DNA from: Acetobacter malorum
GTDB taxonomy: Bacteria > Pseudomonadota > Alphaproteobacteria > Acetobacterales > Acetobacteraceae
Length of the DNA: 64,000 bases
NCBI RefSeq assembly: GCF_002153605.1
Contig: NZ_JOPG01000026.1
Span: 58,165 to 122,164 of the forward strand
Reading direction: 5' to 3'
This document shows positions 25,431 to 33,807 of the stretch, in pieces (the first letter of the stretch is position 1; each line of letters begins with the position of its first letter). The notes under the pieces were generated by a model. It saw only the letters and a list, made by a program, of their open reading frames with translations, was not told the origin of the DNA and made no database searches. The translations under genes were made by a program, and so were the position numbers.

Positions 25431-25739
25431 TAACCTGCTCCTAAAAACTTTTCCATGCGGAAACATTTAGTGTTAGCGAGAGGCTTGAGTGAAAGTTTCA
25501 TGGAAACTCGTCATACCACACATGAACTGGTATTTTTTCTTTCTGCTAAACACAAAATGAATATGCTTATTCATAAAAAGATCATTTCTGCATCACTTAT
25601 ACTTTACCACAAACAACCAACCCCCTCAGCATCATTATAAACTAATATTAATATTCTTTACGGTTACAACAGTGAACTTTTTTACAGGCTGAGGCGTCTC
25701 AGGAAGAAAATATCTCTTCTTGCGATGAGGCTTGTCATT
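25431..25739. other. Divergent promoter region between SDR and GT2 genes, no gene seen
   Basis: 309 bases, AT-rich towards the glycosyltransferase. A small palindrome AGTTTC/GAAACT (25494-25499 and 25503-25508, 3-base loop) is the only clear symmetry and could be an operator. I see no convincing coding sequence or terminator. Confidence 0.5.
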
Positions 25740-26828
25740 ATGTCTTCTCGGTACCCGGACAATAGGATTAGTGACACGGCTGCTCTCGCTCTCAAAAGAA
25801 GCCCTTTTTGGAAAAAACAAAGAATTGTTGCTATTCCTGCCTGTAATGAAGAAGACCACATTATTCCCTGCCTTATGGCACTTGCAAAGCAATCATATAC
25901 TTTTCCGGATAAGGTTATTCTGTGGATCAACAATACCACAGACAAAACTTACGATCTGGCACACTCCCTCCAGGATACGCTCCCCTTTACGCTGGAGATT
26001 ATCCAGACGGTTTATCCATCTCATCTGGCAAGTGCCGGACTAGCGCGCAGAGACGCTCTGGCGCATGCCGCCAGACATGCTCCCTCCAATGCGCTGCTCT
26101 TTACGACCGATGCAGACGGAGAGGCCGCAAAAGACTGGATATATCGCACGCTTGAAGCGTTTGCTCATTACCCGGTCGACGCCATTTTTGGGCGGGCCCT
26201 TCTCTTACCGTCGGAAGCTGAGAAAATTCCCTTTCACCTGCATCAGGATGAAAGAGCTGAGCAGGCCTACGGCGCACTCCTGGAACAGATTAGTCTGGAA
26301 TTGTGCCCGGAACCCCACGACCCCTGGCCTCGTCATATCGAACATTCGGGAGCCAGCATCGCCGTAACACGTCAGGCGTGGGCGCTGGTGGGCGGAATTC
26401 CGGATGTTGCAACAGGAGAAGATCGGCAATTTTATAAAACATTAAGACAACACAGCATTCGTGTGCGTCATGCACCAGACGTGGTCGTTTACGTTTCTGC
26501 GCGCCTATCTGGCCGTGCACAAGGCGGCATGGCGGAAACCCTGGCGCGCAGGATACGTGCGCAGGATGATTATATTGACGACATTTTTGAAACAGTCTCG
26601 AGCAGATTACTCCGCGTTCGCAAAGAGCTGGCAGACAAAAACAAAAACCACTCCACACCAGTTCTTACTGAACTTCCTCCTTTACGTATCCGTCGGGATG
26701 ATTTGGAAAATCACGTAAAACGCGCGCGACGCGTGCTTAGCTTTCTGCGCCAGGCTCGCTCTCTCCTTCCTGAGAGTTTGGAACGTAAGACAGCCGATCA
26801 ATGCGATAGCTGCTCTCCCGCACGCTAA
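25740..26828 (+). CDS. Family 2 glycosyltransferase
   Basis: 362 residues from the ATG at 25740, which has GAGG 9 bases before it; an ATG five codons earlier lacks a ribosome site. The GT-A fold is seen in RIVAIPACNEEDHIIPCLMAL (donor-binding start), FTTDADGEAAKDWI (DxD-like metal site) and GGIPDVATGEDRQFYKTL (the late ED acceptor/catalytic block). There is no membrane helix, so it is a soluble transferase. It converges on three genes for a NodS-like methyltransferase, a PIG-L deacetylase and an acyl-CoA dehydrogenase-like protein and overlaps the first of these by 92 bp tail to tail. The group may modify a sugar, perhaps an amino sugar. Donor and acceptor are unknown. Confidence 0.85.
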   Translation: MSSRYPDNRISDTAALALKRSPFWKKQRIVAIPACNEEDHIIPCLMALAKQSYTFPDKVILWINNTTDKTYDLAHSLQDTLPFTLEIIQTVYPSHLASAGLARRDALAHAARHAPSNALLFTTDADGEAAKDWIYRTLEAFAHYPVDAIFGRALLLPSEAEKIPFHLHQDERAEQAYGALLEQISLELCPEPHDPWPRHIEHSGASIAVTRQAWALVGGIPDVATGEDRQFYKTLRQHSIRVRHAPDVVVYVSARLSGRAQGGMAETLARRIRAQDDYIDDIFETVSSRLLRVRKELADKNKNHSTPVLTELPPLRIRRDDLENHVKRARRVLSFLRQARSLLPESLERKTADQCDSCSPAR

Positions 26829-27369
26829 GATCTGGTTCCCACTGCAAGTCGCGACAAGCCTGAATGAAACACTCAGAAGCCTGATCGCCCGTGCATGGGG
26901 TATCCGTCGGACCAGTCCAGTTTACAATCAGAATGCACCCCGTTTCTGTCAGGCTTTGTGTCACCCTAACTGCAAGGCGCTGAATATCACAGGCACTGAG
27001 AAAATAAAGAATTTCGGAAATCAGGACGAAATCGCATCCAGATGCTGCCAGAACAGGATAGTCCTCCGGCAAGAACGCCTTTATAAAAGTAACATGTCCC
27101 AGCCCCTCACACCGGTTCCTAGCTTTGTGAAGAGCTGTCTCTGAGGCATCCACGCTCACTATCCGTTTGCAGTACTGAGCAAGAGCCAGAGTACTAACCC
27201 CTATTGCACATCCCAATTCCAGAGCGAAAGACACAGGACGAGCGGGGAGACATTCCAGAACCCTGGCTAGTTTCTTCTGTTCGTAAAGACTGTTTTCAAA
27301 ATCCCAGGGGTCATGCCTTTTCTGGAAGAGATTTTCAAAAACGTCTGGTCTCCATGTTTCCTTGCTCAT
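26737..27369 (-). CDS. NodS-like SAM-dependent methyltransferase
   Basis: 210 residues with the class I SAM fold: ALELGCAIGVSTLALAQYC (motif I), IVSVDASETALHKARNRC (motif II with the acidic ribose-binding Asp), and DFVLISEILYFLSA (motif IV). The opening FENLFQKRHDPWDFENSLYE is that of the NodS family (PF05401), whose founder N-methylates the deacetylated glucosamine of Nod factors. Here it lies directly after a PIG-L deacetylase gene with a 4-bp overlap, so deacetylation followed by N-methylation of an amino sugar is a reasonable inference. The last 92 bases are antisense to the glycosyltransferase 3' end. The gene has no carboxylate-specific or rRNA-specific motif. Confidence 0.82.
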   Translation of the reverse strand: MSKETWRPDVFENLFQKRHDPWDFENSLYEQKKLARVLECLPARPVSFALELGCAIGVSTLALAQYCKRIVSVDASETALHKARNRCEGLGHVTFIKAFLPEDYPVLAASGCDFVLISEILYFLSACDIQRLAVRVTQSLTETGCILIVNWTGPTDTPCTGDQASECFIQACRDLQWEPDLSVRESSYRIDRLSYVPNSQEGESEPGAES

Positions 27370-28097
27370 GACGCGATAAAAATCTCATACGGCTGGAGCA
27401 TTTTTTCCAGTAAGTGCTCAGGCAAAACAAAACCGTTTGGATCATCTTCCACAACAAGACCCATCTGGCTCCGATGAGCCTCAATGGCGCGCCGTTTTGT
27501 ATGTAGAAAAGCTTCGACATTGAGACGCCACCCCGTAGGCTGCCTCTCATTGAGTTCTTTGTCAGGAGGAAGTGTCAGCCCCCAGACGGGATAAGCCAGG
27601 AGCCTGAGGTCTGGTCGTAAAGCTCTTAATCTCTGCGCCATGACCCAGACTGCTTCATGATCGCAATGAGGATCATGAAGCCACGGAACAAGGATATTCT
27701 GGCAATGATACCGTTCCGCAAGATCGAGCAAATGCTCCACAGTCTTCTCGAAAATGCCTCCTGCCTGTGGAACAGCGGAATCCTGAAGCCCCAGGAAAAA
27801 AAGGCGATCGGAAACAAGCCCCAGCGCATGGGCCGCATTCCTGCTCTCTTCCTGCCGGCGGAGAGCCAGTCGTTCAGGTGGCCAGAGGCGCGAACCGGGA
27901 TGTGACGCTGCTCCGTCTGACACAAACACCACCACAGGTGGACGCCCCTGCATGACGGCCTTCGCGATAAAGCCCCCACATCCCAGACTTTCATCATCCG
28001 GGTGGGGGGCCAGTATCAGGGACGTTCCCGGCGCAATGTCATCAAAAGAAGCGACCGGAAACCGGCTAAAACGCTCAAGTATTTCGTGAACCTTCAT
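27366..28097 (-). CDS. PIG-L/LmbE-family deacetylase
   Basis: 243 residues with the zinc site of the family: HPDDESLGCGG (His32, Asp34, Asp35) near the N-terminus and HDPHCDHEAVW later, supplying the third ligand. VFVSDGAASHPGS and RRQEESRNAAHALG are the usual substrate-loop blocks. Relatives remove N-acetyl groups from GlcNAc-containing lipids, mycothiol and bacillithiol precursors, and antibiotics. It overlaps both neighbours by 4 bases (ATGA), which implies translational coupling with the acyl-CoA dehydrogenase-like gene and the methyltransferase. Substrate unknown. Confidence 0.85.
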   Translation of the reverse strand: MKVHEILERFSRFPVASFDDIAPGTSLILAPHPDDESLGCGGFIAKAVMQGRPPVVVFVSDGAASHPGSRLWPPERLALRRQEESRNAAHALGLVSDRLFFLGLQDSAVPQAGGIFEKTVEHLLDLAERYHCQNILVPWLHDPHCDHEAVWVMAQRLRALRPDLRLLAYPVWGLTLPPDKELNERQPTGWRLNVEAFLHTKRRAIEAHRSQMGLVVEDDPNGFVLPEHLLEKMLQPYEIFIAS

Positions 28098-29227
28098 AGA
28101 CTTTCTTCCGGCCAGTCATGATTGACAAACCATCTGGCGGCGTCTGTCAGGGTCTCGTCCGGGGCTGGCTGTCGCAGGTAGGTCATCAAATCTCTCATGA
28201 CCAGCTCAACCGCTTTGCCTTTCACAAACGCAGACAACCCCAGGCCTCTTTGAACAAGCGTTATCAGCTCCAAAGCGGCCCGTTCAACAGCAAGGCGAGC
28301 AAGATTAACAGTTGCGACCACCTCTTCCGAACTCATCCGGGTCGAATAAGCGGCTTTTGCAGCCTGCTCCACCCACATGGCAGCCGTTTTTTGCAGGATG
28401 AGCGCCTCCCCAATCCGGCAGAGTTGATGTAGGTTTTCCGCTCGCCCTCGTTCCACCAGTTCTTGCCTGAAAAGATCAATCAACCGGTCCATTCCTCCCA
28501 GAGCAACAGCGGACCCTCTCCAGGCTCCTGCAGAGAATTCGGGCTGCCGCAAATAATCTCCTGATGATCCGAGAATATGATCTGGAGAGATCATAACATC
28601 TGTAAAATCATAGGCGCCCGTGCCACTCGCCTGCATTCCCATTAAGGCTCCCGGCCCCGGCCTCCTGCGATCAGCCTCAGTTGTGGGCACCAGAAGCATG
28701 ATGGAGTGCCCTTGCGAAGTCGTCGCTGTTATCAAAGCCAGACTGACCTGCCTGATGCCGCTGGCAAACCCCTTACTACCAGCCAGTCTGTACCCCCCAT
28801 TCTCTTGTCTGATCGTGACAGGGGGCACGCCGTCAGTCACCCATATCCCTGCCAATATTCCGCCACGCAGACGCAGAGCAAATGCACACCGCTGCTCTGC
28901 TGTCCCGTAAAGCTCTACAAGACGCACAACATTAACGTGTCCTTCCAGACAACGTCCCAAGGACAAGCTTACGTAACCCGTTCGCCGCAAGAGGGTTAAA
29001 AGAACAAGTCCTCCCTCAGGTAACCGACAAAGATCAAGCCCACCCTCGTCCTGCGATAAAAGAGCTTCTAACGCGCCAACTTCACGCAGGGCCTTAAGAA
29101 ATTCTATGGGAAAAACATTTTCTCCCGGGATGCAGGATGCTGCTTTCCATTTATCGAAAAAAGTTTTTATATCTGCTCGGAAACGAGAAAGATCCTTCAG
29201 GGACGTCTTTTCATCTGAAGTCCGCAT
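28094..29227 (-). CDS. Acyl-CoA dehydrogenase-like flavoprotein
   Basis: 377 residues with the three-part ACAD layout: N-terminal helices (residues 1-120, REVGALEALLSQDEGGLDL), a middle beta domain (GIWVTDGVPPVTIRQENGGY, then YDFTDVMISPDHILG), and C-terminal helices (GRAENLHQLCRIGEALILQK). The GFASGIRQVSLALITA segment is where FAD contacts normally lie. The catalytic Glu of true dehydrogenases is not clear, so it may use a different oxidation or act on a carrier-bound acyl group. It is the first gene of the three-gene coupled unit with the deacetylase and methyltransferase. I would not call it beta-oxidation on this context. Confidence 0.75.
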   Translation of the reverse strand: MRTSDEKTSLKDLSRFRADIKTFFDKWKAASCIPGENVFPIEFLKALREVGALEALLSQDEGGLDLCRLPEGGLVLLTLLRRTGYVSLSLGRCLEGHVNVVRLVELYGTAEQRCAFALRLRGGILAGIWVTDGVPPVTIRQENGGYRLAGSKGFASGIRQVSLALITATTSQGHSIMLLVPTTEADRRRPGPGALMGMQASGTGAYDFTDVMISPDHILGSSGDYLRQPEFSAGAWRGSAVALGGMDRLIDLFRQELVERGRAENLHQLCRIGEALILQKTAAMWVEQAAKAAYSTRMSSEEVVATVNLARLAVERAALELITLVQRGLGLSAFVKGKAVELVMRDLMTYLRQPAPDETLTDAARWFVNHDWPEESL

Positions 29228-29429
29228 ATTTCAGCACCCATCCCCATTACCGTCCATTCTGTAACGTATGGCCAGTGTTTCCGGATGCTGCATTGATGAG
29301 TGACTTCTGGTCACTTTATGTTGAAAATACCTCCTTCTTACCGGTGGGTGCGAAAACGAAAGTCGTTACATCTCCACCACGCCGCTCATTTCCCCATCAC
29401 AAATACTTGCAAAACCAGCCTCTTTTCCC

Positions 29430-29446
29430 GGCACGCACAGCGTGCC
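29430..29446 (-). terminator. Hairpin at the treY stop
   Basis: GGCACGC (29430-29436) and GCGTGCC (29440-29446) form a perfect 7-bp stem with a 3-base loop, touching the treY stop codon. There is no T-tract after it on the minus strand, so it may protect the mRNA end or act as a weak terminator. Confidence 0.45.
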
Positions 29447-32022
29447 TAACGGGACGCAATAAGAACATCCAAGGGCACAGATCCATAAAAATTATTCAGA
29501 TCAAAGGTAGATGAATTTCTAAAAGAATGTCCCCATAAAATGCTTTTCCACTCCCCACTCCTCTCCCCCTCGTTTAGAGAGAGCTGTGTTGTCTTCCATC
29601 CATTCTGCTGACTTCGCAAAATTTCATCCAAGGAAAGAGACAGAGCGAAGCGCGTCACAATAACAAGCATTTTCATATCTTCCGAAAAACATTGAAATGC
29701 CACGACATTATCAGACAGCACACCTTGAACTGAAACAGCGTGGTATCGAGGGTTTATAAAGAGTTCGGGATAATCTTCTCGGAGCTTGAGAAGCTTACAA
29801 ATAAGGTTCTGCTTGATCCGCCCATCCCGCCAACTGGACGCCAATGTCGCCAGATTGTCGTCATCTTCAAGATTTTTTCTGAGCGTGGAATAGTCTACAG
29901 CCCGTCTGTTATCCGGATCAACAAGACTAAAATCCCACCCTTCCCGCCCCTGATATAAATCTGGCACGCCGGGAACTGTAGACCGTAATATGACCTGGGT
30001 AAGGCTGTTCAGAGCAGCAGCCGGAGAAATATGATCCACAAATGCGGAGAGATCTTTGACAAACGAGGTATGCAAAAGCTGTCTTACAAAATTCTGGCAA
30101 TTGTCTTCATAACCCATATCCGGGTCAGCCCAGCTTGTTCTTATTCCTCTCTCACGCATAGCTTTGGTCAGATACAACTCCAGCCTGTCGGGCAAATCAG
30201 AAAACTCCCGTGCATCGAGTGGCCATGCCGAAATAAGGGTCTGGTAGAAAAAAAATTCATCGGCTTTACTCACAGAAGTATCTGCGTTTCCGACATCGCG
30301 TAAGAATTTATTGTTTGCAAACCAGACAGCTACCACCTCCGCCCAGTTCGCCTCAGGTTCACTGAGAACCATAAGGCGTGCCCTGCCGTCTTCACCTCTT
30401 TTGTGATCGTGTGTAGCGGTGCACAGCAAAGATTGAGGGTGAGACGTAAGGCGCGCCAGATTTGTCTGATGAAACGCCTCTCTGTTTTTGGAAAAAAGAG
30501 CCGGGTCTGTCCCGACTTCATTTCGGGAGAGTAGTCGGGCATAACGGTAGAAAGCCGTATCCTCACCTGACTTGGCAACAAGAGGCGCCGTCAAATGTAC
30601 AAACATATCCTGAAAGTCTTTTCTCTCAAAACTCTGAGAAGACGTCTGGCTTAAAAGCTTTTGCAAGGTCATCAGCAAAGGCGTGGCGTGCGCTGGCAGC
30701 TTTTTCTTCGCACGTTCACAGGCTGCGCATAAATACGAACGGCTCTGCTCACTCAATCCCGTCCCGGAAAAATAAACACGATACACAGGGAAAGCCAACA
30801 GTATCTCTTTTAATACACAGGCAACGGCGTGGGGCGTAACGTCCTGTTCCGGAGAGAAGAATTCGGCAAGTGATACGATTAAATCCTGAAACATCTTATA
30901 GAATGAAGAGTTCAGTTTTTCATCTCGAGCGACCCTCACGACTTTTTCATAAGGGTGCGGCCCCAACTGCGCCCATAGGGCACTCAGCTTTTCTTCGCCC
31001 GCCGGATGATGCTGGAGCAGAGAGGCCTGTTCCAGAAAATCGTAACCCGTTGTGCCGCTTACGCACCATTCTTCCGGCAGAAGTTCGCCGGTTGAGAGGA
31101 TTTTCTCTACAAAAATGAAGGGCTCATTGCGCAGGTTTTCTGGTCTCTCATGCGTCAGAGCGTTCAATGCCTGCTTTAACTCCTGACAATACCGCGCAGG
31201 CTGAAGCAATCCATCCACATGATCAATGCGCAGGCCATCAATCAGGCCTCGCCGGTAAAGATCAAACACATAGGCATGCGTACGCGCAAAAACGTCAGGT
31301 CGTTCCATCCGCAGAGCAATAAGCGCCGTCACATCAAAAAACCGTCGCCAGTTAATCAGATCACCCGCAGTCTGCCACCAGACAAGTTGATAATGTTGCT
31401 TTTGCAAAAGAGCCAGAAGATTGGATTTCCCCTCCAGGGTCTCAGGATTGAAAAACTCTGCAAAACACCCTTTTTGAGCGTGGGACAGACTTTCCGGTGC
31501 GAGAGGAAAAATTTTATCTTCGTAAGTGATGACAAAAGAGCGTGTATCTTCCTGATAAGAGACACGGATTTTTTGGTCTTCTAAAATTTCTTCCAATGGT
31601 TTTTCGAGGAACGGAAGAATAACTTTATGTGTCTCCCGCTCAGTGGAAACACTCCAGTCGATATCGAAATAATGCGCATAGTGACTCTGTCGACCGTATT
31701 GCAAAACATCCTGCCACCAGGCGTTTTGCGGGTTTGTCGTCATGTGATTAGGCACAATATCAAGAATAAGGCCCATATCGTGCGTGCGCAGCGTTGCGAC
31801 CAGAGCCAGAAGCCCCTCTTCCCCGCCTCGCTCCCGGTCAATAAAATCCCAGCTTATTGTATCATACCCATGGAGAGAACCTGAGGCTGATGCCAAAAGC
31901 GGAGACGCATAAATATGGCTAATACCTAGTTTTTTAAGATATGGGACCAGCAGAATAGCATCATACAAAGTATAATCTTTATGGAACTGAATCCGGTAAG
32001 TCGCCCGCAATGATAGTGTCAT
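29446..32022 (-). CDS. treY: Malto-oligosyltrehalose synthase
   Basis: 858 residues from the ATG that overlaps the treZ stop by 4 bases. GH13 family: ATYRIQFHKDYTL at the N-terminus, SLHGYDTISWDFIDRERGGEEG, GLRIDHVDGL (nucleophile Asp), FVEKILSTGELLPEEW (acid/base Glu), CTATHDHKRGEDGRARL (third Asp) and the C-terminal GVPDLYQGREGWDFSLVDPDNRR block, all diagnostic of TreY. It isomerises the reducing-end alpha-1,4 bond of maltodextrins to an alpha,alpha-1,1 bond, making maltooligosyltrehalose in the cytoplasm. TreZ, encoded just before it, then releases trehalose. Together with glgA/glgB the operon can turn ADP-glucose-derived glucan into trehalose. Confidence 0.96.
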   Translation of the reverse strand: MTLSLRATYRIQFHKDYTLYDAILLVPYLKKLGISHIYASPLLASASGSLHGYDTISWDFIDRERGGEEGLLALVATLRTHDMGLILDIVPNHMTTNPQNAWWQDVLQYGRQSHYAHYFDIDWSVSTERETHKVILPFLEKPLEEILEDQKIRVSYQEDTRSFVITYEDKIFPLAPESLSHAQKGCFAEFFNPETLEGKSNLLALLQKQHYQLVWWQTAGDLINWRRFFDVTALIALRMERPDVFARTHAYVFDLYRRGLIDGLRIDHVDGLLQPARYCQELKQALNALTHERPENLRNEPFIFVEKILSTGELLPEEWCVSGTTGYDFLEQASLLQHHPAGEEKLSALWAQLGPHPYEKVVRVARDEKLNSSFYKMFQDLIVSLAEFFSPEQDVTPHAVACVLKEILLAFPVYRVYFSGTGLSEQSRSYLCAACERAKKKLPAHATPLLMTLQKLLSQTSSQSFERKDFQDMFVHLTAPLVAKSGEDTAFYRYARLLSRNEVGTDPALFSKNREAFHQTNLARLTSHPQSLLCTATHDHKRGEDGRARLMVLSEPEANWAEVVAVWFANNKFLRDVGNADTSVSKADEFFFYQTLISAWPLDAREFSDLPDRLELYLTKAMRERGIRTSWADPDMGYEDNCQNFVRQLLHTSFVKDLSAFVDHISPAAALNSLTQVILRSTVPGVPDLYQGREGWDFSLVDPDNRRAVDYSTLRKNLEDDDNLATLASSWRDGRIKQNLICKLLKLREDYPELFINPRYHAVSVQGVLSDNVVAFQCFSEDMKMLVIVTRFALSLSLDEILRSQQNGWKTTQLSLNEGERSGEWKSILWGHSFRNSSTFDLNNFYGSVPLDVLIASR

Positions 32023-33776
32023 GCCACATCCTCCATACAAGCGACCAGCGAGAAAGGCGGTAATAGCCCTACCCGTCTGTTTTCAGAAGATTCATAAATG
32101 AGATGATACGTCTCCAGGATATCGTACTGATTTTCAGAAAAATTCATAAAAATAGTAAGAATTTTTCCGGCATCCAGTCGCCATCGGGCATAAAGAGCAC
32201 CGACACCTAATACGTGGACGCCAGCACTCTGAACATTGTGCAAATACGGGACAATCCATTCCCTACGCAAAGTCAAAAGCTGCCGGGTCAGGGCAAGCCA
32301 GGTCGTTCCAGTCTCCGTCTCTCGCGCAGCTCTCTCTGGCCGCGAGGCTTCAAAGGTCTCCAGCGCATTCGGGTCAGGAATACGGTTCCGATTTTTCTTA
32401 TCCTGAAAAGCTGCAAACTGGGAAAATTCTTTCCGCCGCCCTTCCCTGACCTGTTCGGCCAGTTCACCATGAAAATCACAGAAAAAATAAAAGGGCGTCA
32501 GGCAGCCCCATTCTTCTCCCATAAAAATCATAGGAATCATCGGGCTTAAAAGAAGCAGCGCGTAAGCTGCTTTGACCGCCTCTGGCTTTGCCAAAGCCAG
32601 CAACCGTTCTCCTAGCGCTCGGTTTCCCGTCTGGTCATGATTTTGCAAAAAGAGAATAAATTTCGTAGCAGGGAGATCTCCACTCGCCATCCCCCGGTTT
32701 TTACCGGAATAAGGGTTGAACTGCCCTTGATACACAAAGCCTTCCGCCAAAACCCGCGCCAGATCCTGCGTGGGATCTTTAGAAAACATTTTATAATAGC
32801 CTTCATGTTCTCCGGTTAGCAGAACATGAAGGGCATTATGCCCATCATCATTCCATTGGGCTGTAAAGCCGTCCCGGAGCAAACCGGCATCATTATTCTC
32901 GTTTTCCAGAATCAAATGAACATGGCGCCCCGGCTCAACAGTTGCCTTGACTCTCTCTCGTAAAGCACCGAACCATGTATGGTCTGAAATGGCCGATACG
33001 GCATCAATCCGCACACCATCAAACCGATATTCCATCAGCCAGTACAGCACATTCTCAATAAAAAACTTGGCGACTTCCGGTTTATCAAAGGCAATTCCTG
33101 TGCCCCAGGTCGAATTCTTTTCATGGTCAAAAAACGCGTCGGCATAGACGGGCAGAAAATTTCCTTCAGGACCAAAATGATTATAGACAACGTCCAAAAT
33201 AACCATAAGCCCGCGCGCATGCGCTGCGTCAATCAGGCTTTTCAGTTCGTCCGGAGAACCGTAAGGAGCCGCCGGGGTATAGGGTAACACCCCATCATAC
33301 CCCCAGTTTCTGGTCCCTCCGAAACTGTTGATAGGCATCAACTCAATAGCGGTTATGCCCAGTGATGCCAGTTCATCCAGCCTCTGACTGATGCCGCTGT
33401 ATCCCCCAAGCAAACCTGCATGGAGTTCGTAAATTACAGCTTCATTCCACGGCCTTCCCTGCCATTCAGGGCATTGCCACTGATAAGCATCAGGATCAGT
33501 CACAACACTGGGTCCCAACACCCCCTCTGGTTGACTACGGCTTGCGGGATCGGGAACGGACTGGCCTCCGGAAACACGAAACAGATAACGCGCCCCTGCT
33601 CCGCACGCTGCCTTCAGACTGAAGTGCCCTTGCCCGTCAGACCTCATTTTCTGAGCGGCCATCCCTTCAATCTCCAAAAACACCTCGTCACTTGACGGCG
33701 CCCAGAGCGTGAACACTGTCTGCTCATCTGCGAGCAGTTCCGCACCAAACGTTTTTCTAAAACGAAATGTCTGCAT
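32019..33776 (-). CDS. treZ: Malto-oligosyltrehalose trehalohydrolase
   Basis: 585 residues from the ATG of MQTFRFRKTFGAELL with AAGG before it; the frame is open 73 codons upstream, but that part lies inside glgB. An N-terminal CBM48-like domain (TVFTLWAPSSDEVFLEIEG) precedes the GH13 barrel with NHFGPEGNFLPVYADAFF, VRIDAVSAI (nucleophile Asp), LILENENND (acid/base Glu) and FLQNHDQTGNRALGERL (third Asp), the TreZ-specific set. It hydrolyses the alpha-1,4 bond next to the trehalosyl end to release trehalose. The start lies 31 bp after the glgB stop and the stop overlaps treY by 4 bases, so it is part of the glgA-glgB-treZ-treY operon. Confidence 0.95.
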   Translation of the reverse strand: MQTFRFRKTFGAELLADEQTVFTLWAPSSDEVFLEIEGMAAQKMRSDGQGHFSLKAACGAGARYLFRVSGGQSVPDPASRSQPEGVLGPSVVTDPDAYQWQCPEWQGRPWNEAVIYELHAGLLGGYSGISQRLDELASLGITAIELMPINSFGGTRNWGYDGVLPYTPAAPYGSPDELKSLIDAAHARGLMVILDVVYNHFGPEGNFLPVYADAFFDHEKNSTWGTGIAFDKPEVAKFFIENVLYWLMEYRFDGVRIDAVSAISDHTWFGALRERVKATVEPGRHVHLILENENNDAGLLRDGFTAQWNDDGHNALHVLLTGEHEGYYKMFSKDPTQDLARVLAEGFVYQGQFNPYSGKNRGMASGDLPATKFILFLQNHDQTGNRALGERLLALAKPEAVKAAYALLLLSPMIPMIFMGEEWGCLTPFYFFCDFHGELAEQVREGRRKEFSQFAAFQDKKNRNRIPDPNALETFEASRPERAARETETGTTWLALTRQLLTLRREWIVPYLHNVQSAGVHVLGVGALYARWRLDAGKILTIFMNFSENQYDILETYHLIYESSENRRVGLLPPFSLVACMEDVA

Positions 33777-33807
33777 GGTCAGAAGCCTTTTGAATGAGGG
33801 CAAATGC

